Assembly: GCA_030761205.1 (NCBI GenBank)
Contig: JAULJL010000015.1
Location: forward strand, 3,882,001-3,946,000
Direction of reading: 5' to 3'
Origin: Fremontodendron californicum
Taxonomy: Eukaryota > Streptophyta > Magnoliopsida > Malvales > Malvaceae
Length of the DNA: 64,000 nucleotides
Below, one piece after another: positions 13,270 to 25,089 of the stretch. Position numbers and translations under genes: made by a program. Positions within the stretch are counted from its first letter, which is position 1; every line of letters starts with the position of its first letter. The notes below the pieces were generated by a model, which worked only from the letters and a program-made list of their open reading frames with translations, had not been told where the DNA came from and made no database searches.

Positions 13270-14068
13270 AGATGTGTTCATGAGTCGGATTGAATTTAAG
13301 TATAGTATAAATATAATATATATTTATTTAAATTTGATCTGGTTCGAAATATGAATATCAAATTCTATTCAAATCCGTCCATATTTATAAATGAGTAATC
13401 AAAACCCGTTTAAACCTGTCATATTATTTTTTTCTAAAAAAAATTTAAATAAATATTTTTTTATTATTTTATTTTTAGTTATTTATCTTTTCTTTTTTTC
13501 TTTTATTAAGTTCTAAAATATGAATAACTTAGCATATTTTAAATGATTACAGTATAATATTATATATATTTATTTTTATATGATATAAATTACATAATAT
13601 ATTATATAAATGAAAAATGGGTCGGACCAGGCTAGGGTTTTAATTGTTGGAGTCAAGGCCTGTACACACAAATTTCGAGTAAAAAATGTGACAAGGAAAA
13701 TTTGGAGTCAAATAAAGAATTTTATTTATCAAACTTTGAGGTTACAATCTCTGAATATTCTTAAAGAAAGAAATCCTTTGATTCTTTTCTTCAGTAAAAC
13801 TTTGATCCAAGGGTCTTCACGACTTGATCTTGAATCGGTAAGATCTGCTTCAAGGGTCTTCTAGACTTGGTCTTGAAAAACAGGAATTATCTCCTTTCCT
13901 TCGATGAACAAGATCAGAGAGCAGCTTCTTAGAGAATTCTCAAGAACAAGCACCGCGTTCTTAGAATTTCTCTAATTTCTTCTTAAGAATTTTGAGAGGA
14001 TTTGGCTCTTCAAAATCTTCTTCTCTTCAGGCTTTCTGAATTGTGAATTTGTGTTAAGGGGAGGTCTC

Positions 14069-14076
14069 TATTTATA
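14069..14076 (-). promoter_or_regulatory. TATA box on - strand within LTR-like insertion
   Basis: Reverse complement reads CCACTATAAATAGAGA, a near-ideal plant TATA context, at the head of the less AT-rich part of the insertion. Confidence 0.45.
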
Positions 14077-14123
14077 GTGGTAGCTAGCCAGGTGAAAGAG
14101 AGTTTTAAAAGAACTTAATCTCC

Positions 14124-14640
14124 TTATTTATCTCTTAATTAATTTAATTTAATTAGAGATAATATCTTCTTATTTATCTCTTAATTAATTTAATTTAATT
14201 AGAGATAAAATACTTATTTTTTATCACTTAATTAATTAATTAAATTAGAGATAAAATATTTATTTTTTTATCACTTAATTAATTAATTAAATTAGAGATA
14301 AAATATTTATTTATCTCTTAATTAATTAATTAATTAAATTAGAGATAAAATATTTATTTATCTCTTAATTAATTAATTAATTAAATTAGAGATAAAATAT
14401 TTATTTTTTATCACTTAATTAATTAATTAAATTAGAGATAAAATATTTATTTATCTCTTAATTAATTTAATTTAATTAGAGATAAAAATTTTATTATTTA
14501 TCTCTTAATTAATTTAATTTAATTAGAGATAAAAATTTATTATTTATCTCTTAATTAATTTAATTTAATTAGAGATAAAAATTTATTATTTATCTCTTAA
14601 TTAAATTAATTTAATTAGAGGTAAAATAATTATGACACAT
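14124..14640. repeat. Hairpin-forming 46-bp tandem array
   Basis: About eleven copies of a unit containing TTATCTCTTAATTAA and its reverse complement TTAATTAGAGATAA. Each copy is therefore itself an inverted repeat. Distances between successive TCTC/TCAC marks are 43-50 bp, mostly 46-47. The array lies within the nested insertion, upstream of its - strand TATA box. Confidence 0.9.
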
Positions 14641-15000
14641 GGGTGAAATTTGATTGGATAACCCATGAATCCTTGCAATTTGATTGGTCAAACCATGTGT
14701 ACATATTTAATTAATTATAAAATAATTAATTATAATATGATATTATCAATTTTCACATGGTAATGTATAATTTAATTGAAAATTTCTTAATTAAAAGAAT
14801 TTCAATTGACACGTGGCAATTTGTAATTGGTTACAAATTTTCTCCTTCTACAAGGCCCAACCCAATTTCTAAATAGGTTTTATTTTTTTTGCCTAAGCCC
14901 ATATTTCGAGCATAATATTTTTGTCCAAACCTTCCAAAATATGGGCGGGCCTTTGGGTTTGGACGGATAGCCCGGTTCTTGAGCAGGTCTAGTCGCAGCT

Positions 15001-17035
15001 TAAGGATAAGAGAATGTAACTGTATTAACCAACTGAGTTAAATTCTGGATTCTCTGATTGTAAGTATTAGTTATAGGATTTTGTTATCGAATAATTTAAG
15101 GATTTATTTTAAAATTATTATTATAATTTTTAATATATTAAAAATATTAAAAAATATTATATTTATTATGATATAATATTATTATAATAAATAATATAAT
15201 AATTAATTTAAAAAATATTATTAACACACTCGTTACTAAAACCTTTAGTTATATAAGATTCACGTTTGTTAAATGCCATGATTTTAATAAATGGTATTTT
15301 TATGTTTGGCAAAAAAAAAAAGTTGATGCCTCGTTATGTTATTGTAGACTGAGTGAATTCGAATCGAATTAGATTCGGATGGTCATTTGAAACTCTTACC
15401 AAAGACTTGATATTTTTTACAATATTAATATTTTAAAAATGTTTTACAATAAAATTAACAAAATAAAAATTATTAATTATAAAATACAGCAACCTAAATC
15501 GAGTCGGACCAAATTTTAAAAAAAATTTCCAAGACCTACTCCGTAAATAAGTCTACTTTAATTAAATAGTTTATTGGTAAATGATTTTATATTTATAATC
15601 ATTTGTCAAATTGTTAATTTTTTTTTTAAAACAATGTATTAATTAGAAAATTACTTTTACAAATATCACTATAAGTGTTAATAAGCACTTAAAAAAAAAA
15701 TCAATAAACATATTTTATAATTTCTTTATTTTTATTATTAATTAGTAGTATTTTTCCACTCTATTTTATTAGCCATTGATCATCAACCATATAAAAGTGG
15801 ATTCTTATGAGTTATGAGGTTTGAAAGCGAATAATCGTCATCAAAACTGAAAAAGAAGAGAAAATTTTGAAATTGGAGAAGAATAATTTTAGATGAAAAT
15901 TATTCTCTTTTTTGTTTTTATTCTCCTTTAATTTATAAAATTATAAACTTATAATATGAAGGAATGAAGTTCATTACAATGATTAAATATGCAATTCTTC
16001 TTCAAAAATTTCTTTTTAATATTCCACATCAAATCTAAGGAAAGAATATGATATGATGATGAAATTTTGAATCATTCTGGCAAAAAGAAAAGGAAAAAAA
16101 AAATCTTTAGAAGATAAATTAGAGGTTTGGAGATTAGATATATATATTCCAATCTTTTAGATACTGTAAGCTTAAGAATCTCAATTATTCACCGAATAAT
16201 TCTTTTTGTTTTTAAATACCTTTTTGGAAGGACTAAGGTGGGGGAAGGCATTGAAACTTGGAAGTGATACACTGAACCATGTATAATTTTTTATAATAAA
16301 ACGTGTTTATATACAGAATTTGTTTTTTACACAAATTTTTAAATTTTATAAATAAAAATAATAAATATGTTTTATATTATATTAATTTTTAAATTTTTGC
16401 TATATTTTATAAAAAATATGTCATTTTTTAAATTTGTTGATGAAAATTTCACCAATAATATATATATATATATATTTCCTTATATAAATGTCAAATCTTT
16501 CTAAATTTGCTTACTCTAACACTCTAATTAATTTCCCTGGTCTGCTAGAGCAGACCAAGAACGATGCTTTCTCTTAAAAAGGTAGAAATCGTATCTATAT
16601 TATTAAAGTAAATGTGAAATGACGATATAATATTCCGATTTTCTTTCATGGTTTTATTCTGTATGTATGTATTCCCTTTTTCGTTTGGAAGTAAATACAT
16701 TCGAAAACAACAAGAAACAATTAATTATCAATATAAGATTAATAGCATCTTCAACAATATATCATTACTAATTACCCACAAGAATTTGTCGAGTTGATAT
16801 TCTAAGATTCGATCATTGTGAAGAATATTTTAAAACAAAAATTCAAAATGTATTCTTAAAATCGTAACTTAAGATATTCTTGATTGTATTATAACAAACA
16901 AATCTGTTTTTATTTTATTAGAACAATATTTTTTTTCTTCACTAATTTCAAGTTTCATAGCTATTTTTCTGCATGACCAAATGTTTGATAAAATTCAGTT
17001 TTACACTATGCTAACTAATGGTTAATAAAATGTTA
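15001..17035. other. AT-rich intergenic DNA
   Basis: No gene seen. Fragments at 15350-15540 (gaatcgaattagattcgg; aaatcgagtcggacc) look like decayed dispersed repeats. There is a TA microsatellite near 16460-16475. Confidence 0.5.
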
Positions 17036-17443
17036 TTTTGATTCGCCTATAAATAAACAAAATATTCAACGAATAATTCGTGAACATAAGCGGATTCTGT
17101 TCGTTTATATTTGTTTATAAACTTAAAAAAAAATAAATATATTTTGAACAAAATTTTAGAGCTCTTTTAATAAATAAGCATATCTCAAATAAAATGTGTT
17201 TATTTAGTTTATGTTACCGAATAAATTTGTTTATGGCTCGTTTATAAATTAATTAAAAAGCCGTTTATTATTCGATAATAATAAAATGATAAAATAATAT
17301 ATTTTATTACTATTTCATTTCTTAATTAATATGTTTGTTTATATTTTTTAATTTTTAATTATTTTTAGGATATTATTTTAAAAATGATAAGCTCGTTTAA
17401 TATTTTCGACTTATATGATTATGTAATTTTTAATTGTTATTTG

Positions 17444-17474
<31 letters not shown>

Positions 17475-17755
17475 GTTATAGTTTGTTTGTTTGTTTAAAT
17501 TTGTTTGGGTATCATATGTTTATTGATTAGGAACAAATTTTTAATTATTTGCAAATATATCCAATTATATGTTAATAAATATGTTCGTTTAATATTGACG
17601 AAAAAACTCATTTAACTTAAACGAAATGAACACGTGCTCAAATATCATGTTCAAAATTAATTCTTAACGAACACAAATCGATTTTGAACAATAAAAAAAC
17701 GATCATGAACAAAACCAAACTCGTTCGTGGTCGATCGACTGGTTTACAACCTAAT
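17036..17755. repeat. Decayed dispersed repeat with GTTCG/CGAAC motifs
   Basis: Motifs such as attcgtgaacataagcgg and gttcgtttatatttg at the left recur in inverted sense at the right (cacgtgctc...gaacaaaaccaaactcgttcgtgg). This suggests an old terminal-inverted-repeat element about 0.7 kb long. Divergence is too high for firm ends. Confidence 0.4.
17448..17474. repeat. (TA)n microsatellite
   Basis: Uninterrupted TA dinucleotide run of about 27 bp. Confidence 0.9.
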
Positions 17756-20715
17756 ATTGACTATGTTCCAACAATTGAAGAAGAAAAATATTTTCCATGG
17801 TTGGTTTTCATTTTTCTAGAATTACAATAAACCTACTCACCACTCCAACCTTTTCTTGTATTTGGGTGATAACTGATAACAAAAAATAAATGTTTTCAAG
17901 TTTTGTAACCAACCAATGTTCAACACATAAACTTGAGAAACACAAGAAATTGCAAATAAACTGGATTTCCGCACTTTGCAAATCCGAGCCATTGCTACAA
18001 TTCTAAACCATAATATATTATTAATTGCATGCGGACAATGGAGGCAGCCGAGGCAGGCTATGCCTGGATAGAAAGCGATAGGCAGTGGGCTCCAAAGCCC
18101 TGGGGAGAAAACATTGTTTGGTTAGGGAGAGAGTGTCCATGGACGAATATCTCGAGGAGGGGCCTATTAATATTTAATGTGTTTTGGTTGATATGGAAGA
18201 GCTTGACCCAGATTTTTTTTTTCCCCTCAAGAAACCATGTGACATTGTGTTGTTCAATTCTAAATTAATTTTCTTGGGCCCAATGGGGGGAGAAAAGGTG
18301 GAGTTTCAGAAAGGTAGAAGGTTGGTAGAATCTGGAATTTGGAATATGTTCAGAATTCTGATTCAACAGATTTTTACAGCCAACAGGGGCAAGTATTTCT
18401 TTTATGAGTGATGAAAACAACAGCCATGTTCTCTAGTTATTGTAAATGGGACTCGTGTCTCCCTGATGGGAATTATAATTCCCAATGAGAGACCAAGTCT
18501 TGATGTAAATTATAAATTATTCACTGTTTATTATTTATTTTTTTAAAATTTGGCCAATGCAATCAATTGCTTAGTGTGGGTTTTGAGAAGCAAATGCAAT
18601 GCTAAAAAAGGGGGTTAAAAAAACAGAAAAGATCAGGGAGAGGTTGAAGAATGAGGAAGAAAGTCAAGGACAGTGTCACGTGTTAAAGTGGCCCTGGAAA
18701 AGAAAATTCATTTCAATTGATGACTGATGGTGGGTTAGGCAGACAAAGTTCTATGTTTGTAGCCAAAAAGGGGAAGAAGAAGAAGAAGAAGAAGAAGAAG
18801 ATCACTAGATCAGCAAACTTTTGTCTGGTCAAGGGTTGAATGGGAAGTGCTTAGGCGACCCACCAAATAAATGGAAAAAACAGAAATTTATATCAGGTGG
18901 TACTGTCGTTTGAAGGATTCTTTCTGCAGTTTAATTTATAATCTTTTAAATGTAAATGATGCCAATTGGTCCAATAATTTTTCTTTTTGATTAAATTGTT
19001 TAATTTCCTTGAGTTCTGGAGTTGAATTCATATATTTAGTAAACCCTTCTTTCATATATAAAAAAGGGTTCTTTCAAAGAACAACAGTTTACCAAGACAA
19101 AGAGGTGGGAAAAGGGAAGAGTAAGTTCCAAAATCCAAACAACTGATTTTTTTTTCTTCTTCTAATAATATGGAATTTTCTATATCTCATCAACTGATTT
19201 ATTAGTGTTACACTTAGCAAAAGGAAAAGATAAATCTGTTTATATTATGGATTATTATCCATTTATCCTGTAAGCTTTTTTAATTGTAAAGATGGATCCT
19301 AGTGCTTGGTAGCCTGGACCTGGACCTTCACCCATAATTGGACCAGTTGTTGAGAAAGCTAAGACAATTAGAGGATAGGCTCTGATTTGAGCTTTGGACA
19401 GGGGTGATTTTTTTAGATAGAGTTGGCCCAATTAGAGGGAGACAGTCCAAAACTTAATCAACTAAATCCTGCAGCCTGCAAGCTAACCTGTTACAAAACG
19501 TTGCCAACTTAGACATCCCTTTGCATTGGCGTTTCTTCATATTTTGTTGATTTGTTCGATTGCTCAAATTCAGTACGGGAAATTTTCTGACTAATATTAG
19601 TTTAAATTGTTAACCCTAACCTCCATTACTAATAACTCCCTAATTTATTTATGATGAAGGAATATTAATAAAAAATTTCTTTTATTTTTTGTTGTTGTTT
19701 TATGTTTGAAGATGGATTTGGTGGTTTTATTGCTTGGGATTAATGGTACAGTTTAATTATAATTACTTAGTACTTTCCTAAGTTTGAGAATGAGGATTAG
19801 TGCTTATTTTATTATTGACTAAGCTATCAACACCTAGCTATTTTCAAATTCAACAACATGAGGATTTGATTTTTGTCTTACTTCTTCTAACTAACTCCCA
19901 ATAACATAATTTTGAAAAACTTTTACACTTTGAATGTATGATTACTTTTGTATTTTGGTGAGAATGGTCATTGGTCAAGCAATGTCGTGATTGCAATTCT
20001 TGAACTTTGAATGCATGAAACACAAGAGTCACCAAAAGCAAACAGTAAAGTCTAAAATAATATTGGGTTTGTAATTAATTGCGTTTAAAAACAGGGCTGA
20101 AAAAACCTTTGTTTCCTGATAACAGTCGGATACCACTGGGCATTGGCGGCAGGCATGGGTTCATTATGGTGTGGCTGTGAAGAAGCCTATGACTCATCCA
20201 AATAGACTTATTGAAGTATGGGGTCCTCCAATCCAGGACAGCTTCGCTTTCATATACTTCCAGTTTTCATGTAAATAATAAATAAATTATATGAAAATTG
20301 TAGCGTTGAATTGTTTAACAACACTAATCTCATTTTTCTCAAAACTGACATTGATTAGATAATATTCCAAACTTTCTTTGATCTCTCCTTGTCCGAAGCA
20401 CATTGGATTTGGGACCATTTAGTCTTTTATGTTCCAGAACATAGAAAGAAAAGAAACCTGTAATTCGGAACTAACAACTAACGAAGGGTAATATTCAACA
20501 TTCAAGATTCTAACATTTACAATAGTACCAAATAAAAAGTTAAATGTATCCAAATCAGTGCAAGATTTTGCCAAGTGGACGGTGTCGATCTATTCGCCAT
20601 GTCAGCAACTGTTTTTTCTTTTGCATTCACTACACGATTGACTTCTCTCCATCCCTTGAATTGGAAGTTTATTGCTTTATAAAGTGTTTCTTAAGATAAT
20701 GTTAAGTGTCTTAAA
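17756..20715. other. Intergenic, higher-complexity sequence
   Basis: Base composition is more balanced than in the flanking deserts, especially at 18020-18420 and 20100-20270, but I find no recognisable exon, tRNA or known miRNA. A GAA run lies at 18773-18800. A non-coding transcript cannot be excluded. Confidence 0.4.
18773..18800 (+). repeat. (GAA)n microsatellite
   Basis: Nine GAA trinucleotides in a row. Confidence 0.9.
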
Positions 20716-20919
20716 ACTTAAAAGGAGCCACAAGACAGCACTAGTTAGACGCCCAAAATATCACTTTCTATAAAAAATAATTAATGAAAATATAATTTTC
20801 ATGTTTAATATGCTAAAAACTGTTTACTTTCTTGAAGATGTAATTTTTCTTGGAGAGTTACTTTCCGCAAGCATTCAAATGTGATTCTCATGAGAAGTGA
20901 TGAGAAAGTAATTTTTTCA

Positions 20920-21770
20920 TGTAGTTGAAAAATTAAAAAAATATTAAAACAAAATTATACTCTTTGTATTTGATTTAAAATTATCAATTGAAATATTCTT
21001 TTAAAATATTTAATAGAAATATTTATTAATAATAAATATTATTAAAATATTTAAATAATATTTAATTTACATTTAGCATTTTAATTTTTCAATTACTTGA
21101 GAATAACTTTTAAAATTTTATTATTAAAAATATTTTTTTTATCATAAAAGTAACTCAATTATCAATTGAAATATTATTTTTAAATATTTAATACAAATGT
21201 TTGTTAATAATAAATATTATTGAAATATTTAAATAATATTTAATTTTCATACAGCCTTTTAACTTTTCAACTACATAAAAGTAATTTTGAAAATTTATTA
21301 TTAACAAATATTTTTATCATAAAAATAACTCAAATTATCAATTAAAATATTATTTTTAAATATTTAGTATAAATATTTGTTAATAATAAATATCATTAAA
21401 ATATTTAAATAATATTTAATTAGCATATAGTCTTTTAATTTTTTAATTACATGAGAGTAATTTCAAAATTTTATTATTAACAAATATTTTATTATCATAA
21501 AAATAACTCAAATTATCAATTAAAATATTATTTTTAAATATTTAGTACAAATGTTTGTTAATAATAAATATCATTAAAATATTTAAATAATATTTAATTT
21601 GCATCCAGCCTTTTAATTTTTCAACTACATGAGAATAATTTCGAAAATTTATTATTAATAAATATTTTTTATCTTAAAAATAACTCAAATTATCAATTAA
21701 AATATTATTTTTAAATATTTAGTACAAATATTTGTTAATATTAAATATCATTGAAAATTTTTTAAATTAA
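20920..21770. repeat. 177-bp tandem repeat array
   Basis: Five successive copies of an AT-rich unit. The shared block ttatcaattgaaatatt (later ttatcaattaaaatatt) begins at about 20981, 21159, 21334, 21512 and 21690, so the period is 175-178 bp. Each copy also holds a gttaataataaatat block and an acatgagaataattt block. The array ends just before a perfect hairpin, so it may be internal to a larger element. Confidence 0.85.
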
Positions 21771-21889
21771 TAAAATTTACATTTTTTTGATAAGGGTATT
21801 TTCGAAAAATTATTATCACATTCCCAAGATTTTAATCAGCACTTTCCCATGTATATTAAACGCTGTAAAATTATATTTCTAGAATCACA

Positions 21890-21944
21890 TTCCCAAGAAT
21901 CACATTCTCAAAAATCACATTTCATAGAATGTGATTCTTGGGAA
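21890..21944. repeat. Perfect 19-bp inverted repeat
   Basis: TTCCCAAGAATCACATTCT at 21890-21908 is the exact reverse complement of 21926-21944, with a 17-nt loop. A further partial copy of the arm lies just upstream at about 21881. Such ends are typical of MITE termini. Confidence 0.75.
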
Positions 21945-21959
21945 GGCACCAAATGCTCC

Positions 21960-22908
21960 ATTAGATTGAGAGTCACTTTCCCATGTACGATATATTAATA
22001 GAAACTGGTTAACTCTCAATTTGTTTTATGGGTTTATTTTTTCCTTTTAATATTTTTTTGAAGACTTTTCAAGTCCGTCGAGCTGAGTTAGATCTTGAAT
22101 AAGCAAAAATTTTATTATTCGAATCTGAGTCGATCCGGTTCGATCCATAAACAGATCTATTTTGTATTTATAATTTTATAATAAAAAACCACCTAAAATA
22201 TAAAATTAAAGGGAAGGAAAAAAAGTGATAAAGCTGTTATAAAAGCGATTGAGATTTCTTTGTGTCCTCTAGACAATGATAGACAACCAATTTTGAGTGT
22301 TGGAACTGGAAAAAAGTGGTGATGAAAGAAGTTTCATGTATTTTTCAATTATTATCTAAACAAGGATTTGGATAGATTGCAGATAACTTAATATCCGCTC
22401 CGTAATAGTATCTGTTTTCATTTTTATTCGATTTGAAAAGCAAGTCGTAGTGTCGTACTAAAAAGTGGTTTAACTTGTAAGAAATGAATGCTAAAACCCC
22501 ATGGATGAATACTAAATTATCCTCTGTTTTTCTTTCTTTTTTATCAACAATTGTTTACAGATAGAATTGCAACATTCCAATGCACAAATATGGCCATATG
22601 CAAAGAGGCAAAGAAGACTAAAAGACACTAAAACAAGCCTTATTCTGCAGTTCTACCCCACAAAGCAAAAAAGAAATGGAAAAAAAAAGGCTAACAACAA
22701 GATTGTTTTGCTCACAAATAGTCCAAAAACAGAGGCGATAAATTTTTGTATCAGAACCTATATACACGAGAATTAAGAGAAAAGAAAAAGAAAAAAAGAA
22801 AATTCTGTGGTACACACCTGATATGAGAATGGCATTGGTTCAATCAAGTCCCTTCCTTCTCTTACTTTCTTGTAAGAAGAGGGGTCCTCTCCTTTCATAA
22901 ATGCAAAG
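21960..22908. other. 3' flank of MYB gene
   Basis: No separate gene seen. About 22550-22908 probably includes the 3' UTR of the - strand MYB gene. Confidence 0.4.
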
Positions 22909-24490
22909 CTAAATATGTCCATAAGCTGCCGTAAGTCTCTGGATATCCTTAGCACACATATCGGGATTTTGTAAAGGTTCTTGCTGCTGTTGGTTATGAG
23001 GCCACATACTGTTTGATGAAGTATTAGTCAGGAAATGTGTTCCTTCTGATTTTATCTCGATATTGTACAAGGATTGTGGAGTTTGATTTTGCAAAGCAGC
23101 CGCCATTAATAATGGGTTATTGAGATATTCTGCCCATTTGATTTCTTCTCCTTGACTTTCCATTAGATGGATTGGAGCCTCTTTCTCTGATGTACTACAA
23201 TCTGCTAATCCCCAAGAGGAACTATTATTCTCAAAGAAGGAACTGTTGCTTTGTAGCTCAGTGCTGCTGCTGCTGCTGTTACTGTTATTAGCAGAGGCAC
23301 CAGTTTCCCAATAGCGGGATCCATTAACATGAGTAAACGAGGCCATTGAAGGACTATCAGAGGAAACATTGACAGAAGGCTTGAACCCCATAGGAGCAGA
23401 GAGAAATGAACTTGTCAATGGTGGGAGAAAGGTAGACATCGTACTTGAAGAAAATTCAGAATTGATATCGAAAGCTTGGCTAGTTTGGGTGAACCAGAGA
23501 GTTGGGTTTGAAGTAGATGAGAGCCTGGCAATGGCATTGGATGCATAGTTCAATTGGTGAATTGGAAGATGACCCACCAAATCAGAAGGCTGGCCGTTGA
23601 TAGTTGTGCTAATTTCATGGTGAGTGGTTGCGAATCTATCCAGGAAGAAATCTTTGCTGGCTGTAGATGTCATCAAATTGTCGTTGTTGTTGCTATTGTT
23701 ATTGCTGCGGTTCATTGTCTTGGAGCTTGGAGAGCCTTCGATTTCCAATTGGTAACCTTGTGCAGTAACTGACATTGTTGGTCTTTGTTCATGTGAAACT
23801 GCTCCAGGTTTAGGATTGTTGGTGTTGAGGTTCAATTCACTAGATGCTCCGGAAGCCATATCCCTGCTGTTTCTCTGTTGACTCTTGTCTTCTCCATTTT
23901 CAACCTCTGAGAGCGGTTTGTGAGTGACAGGGTCAATGCCTCTCTGCCTAAGCTTCTTCTTTAAGGAAGAGTTCCATAGATTTTTAATTTCATTGTCGGT
24001 TCTTCCCGGCAATTGTGCAGCGATTTGAGACCACCTGAGGAAGCAACAAAAAGCAAAGAATGTTTACAGAATTCTGTATAAAATCAAAAAACAAGAAAAA
24101 GTTATGAGAAAGAAAGAATACCTATTCCCCAAAACTGCATGAAGTTCAATTATGAGGTTTTCTTCTTCTTGAGAGAATGCGCCTCTCTTTAAATCAGGCC
24201 TCAAGTAATTAATCCACCTTAATCTGCAGCTCTTTCCACACCTCTGCAGACCTGCCAATTTGTCATAATTTGGAAACAAATTCATGAATAAACTCTGCTT
24301 GATAATTTTAAGAAAGAAACTAACATGAAAAAGGAAGTTAAAGTTGCTTAAAATTACCAGCTTGTTTAGGGACAGAACTCCAGCAACCATGTCCGTACTC
24401 TGTAATATGCCTCAAGAGCTTCTCATCTTCTTCAGGAGACCAAAGACCTTTCCTTAGCTTCTGCTTGTAACAGCAAGAGTGCCTCCCCAT
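22909..24490 (-). CDS. R2R3-MYB transcription factor, MYB61/50/55/86 type
   Basis: Predicted 462-residue nuclear DNA-binding regulator. Exons: 24490-24358 (133 bp), 24251-24122 (130 bp) and 24034-22909. The first two have the lengths almost universal in plant R2R3-MYB genes. The start is the ATG opening MGRHSCCYKQKLRKGLWSPE, the exact subgroup start. R2 covers about residues 14-61 and R3 about 67-112. R3 has Phe in place of its first Trp, as is normal, and ends in GRTDNEIKNLWNSSLKKKL. Immediately after, GIDPVTHKPLSEVE is the conserved post-MYB block of subgroup 13 and its relatives, which includes secondary-wall and stomatal regulators such as MYB61. The rest is Asn/Ser-rich and probably activating, with no amphipathic repressor (EAR) motif seen. 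No R/B-like bHLH-interaction signature was noticed. The gene looks intact. Confidence 0.95.
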
Positions 24491-24885
24491 TTTGAGACTG
24501 ACCAAGAGACCTTTCCTAAAACAGCAACTTTGCTGAATCCTAGGCGAAATTGTCAGCAATGACCAGTGATGGTTCTGAACAGTATCTTTGAAATGCTTTG
24601 GTAAAAAAAAAAATGTAAGAGAGAGAAAAGAAAGAGGGTTTTGATAATATAGGTGGAGGCTAGAAAATGAAGTAGCAGCTGAGAAAAGGAGTTGAATTAA
24701 TATAAGAGGAGGCTCTCCAGAAAGAGAAGTCGCATTCAATAAGTGTTATATTTTCTCTCTCTCTCTCCCCCCCTCTCCCCTCCCCACCTCCTCTTTCAGA
24801 CTTTCTTTTTATTTGTTCTTTCATTTTCCTCTTTATTTCGATTTTTTTCTTCTTTTTTTTCCCCATTTCTTCTCCTCATATTGTT
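24491..24885 (-). promoter_or_regulatory. 5' leader and proximal promoter of MYB gene
   Basis: A CT/C-rich run at 24754-24790 (GA-rich on the transcribed strand) lies about 260-300 bp upstream of the ATG, next to AAAATATAAC, a weak TATA candidate. GA runs are common in plant leaders and proximal promoters. The assignment is positional. Confidence 0.4.
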
Positions 24886-24892
24886 TAAGGCT

Positions 24893-25085
24893 ATGTTATT
24901 CGGACTCTAGTATGAGTGTCGGACACGGATATGTGTCCGACACGAGTATGTTCAATTTTTTTAAAAAAAATTTCATGTATTTGAAAGGATTTTAAAATAT
25001 TATATCTTCATACTCATATTCGAATATACATTAAATACGGATATCATATACGAATATTAAAAAAAAATGAAAAATCGGAACAAAG
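24893..25085. repeat. Dispersed repeat, copy A
   Basis: Contains tgtccgacacgagtatgttc, then ttttaaaaaaaatttcat, atttgaaag and a run of catattcgaatata motifs. The order and wording are shared with 26905-27115 about 2 kb away, on the same strand. No coding capacity. Confidence 0.6.
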
Positions 25086-25089
25086 TTTA

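Larger units (their letters stand above)
13645..14852 (-). mobile_element. Possible LTR-like insertion, reverse orientation
   Basis: Bounded on the + strand by TGTTGGAGTC and CTTCTACA, so it has TG...CA ends. On the - strand it carries a good TATA box (TATAAATA, 14076-14069) followed by a leader-like region, as in an LTR promoter. No 5-bp target duplication is visible at these ends, so the boundaries or the LTR interpretation may be wrong. No protein-coding part is present. Confidence 0.35.
13270..15000. mobile_element. MITE-like element interrupted by a nested insertion
   Basis: The left end AGATGTGTTCATGAGTCGGA and the reverse complement of the right end, AGACCTGCTCAAGAACCGGG, are similar inverted ends. 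They match the ends of the 250-bp element at 59299-59549. The interior flanks (gggtcggacc; gtccaaacc...atatgggcgggcc) also resemble that element. This copy is 1.73 kb because about 1.2 kb of unrelated sequence sits inside it, roughly 13645-14852. No clear target duplication was found. Confidence 0.5.

Noticed and set aside
13622..13634. tcggaccaggct, identical to the first 12 bases of miR166
   Set aside because: The match stops there, no star-strand hairpin is present, and the word lies in a gggtcgg-type MITE sequence.
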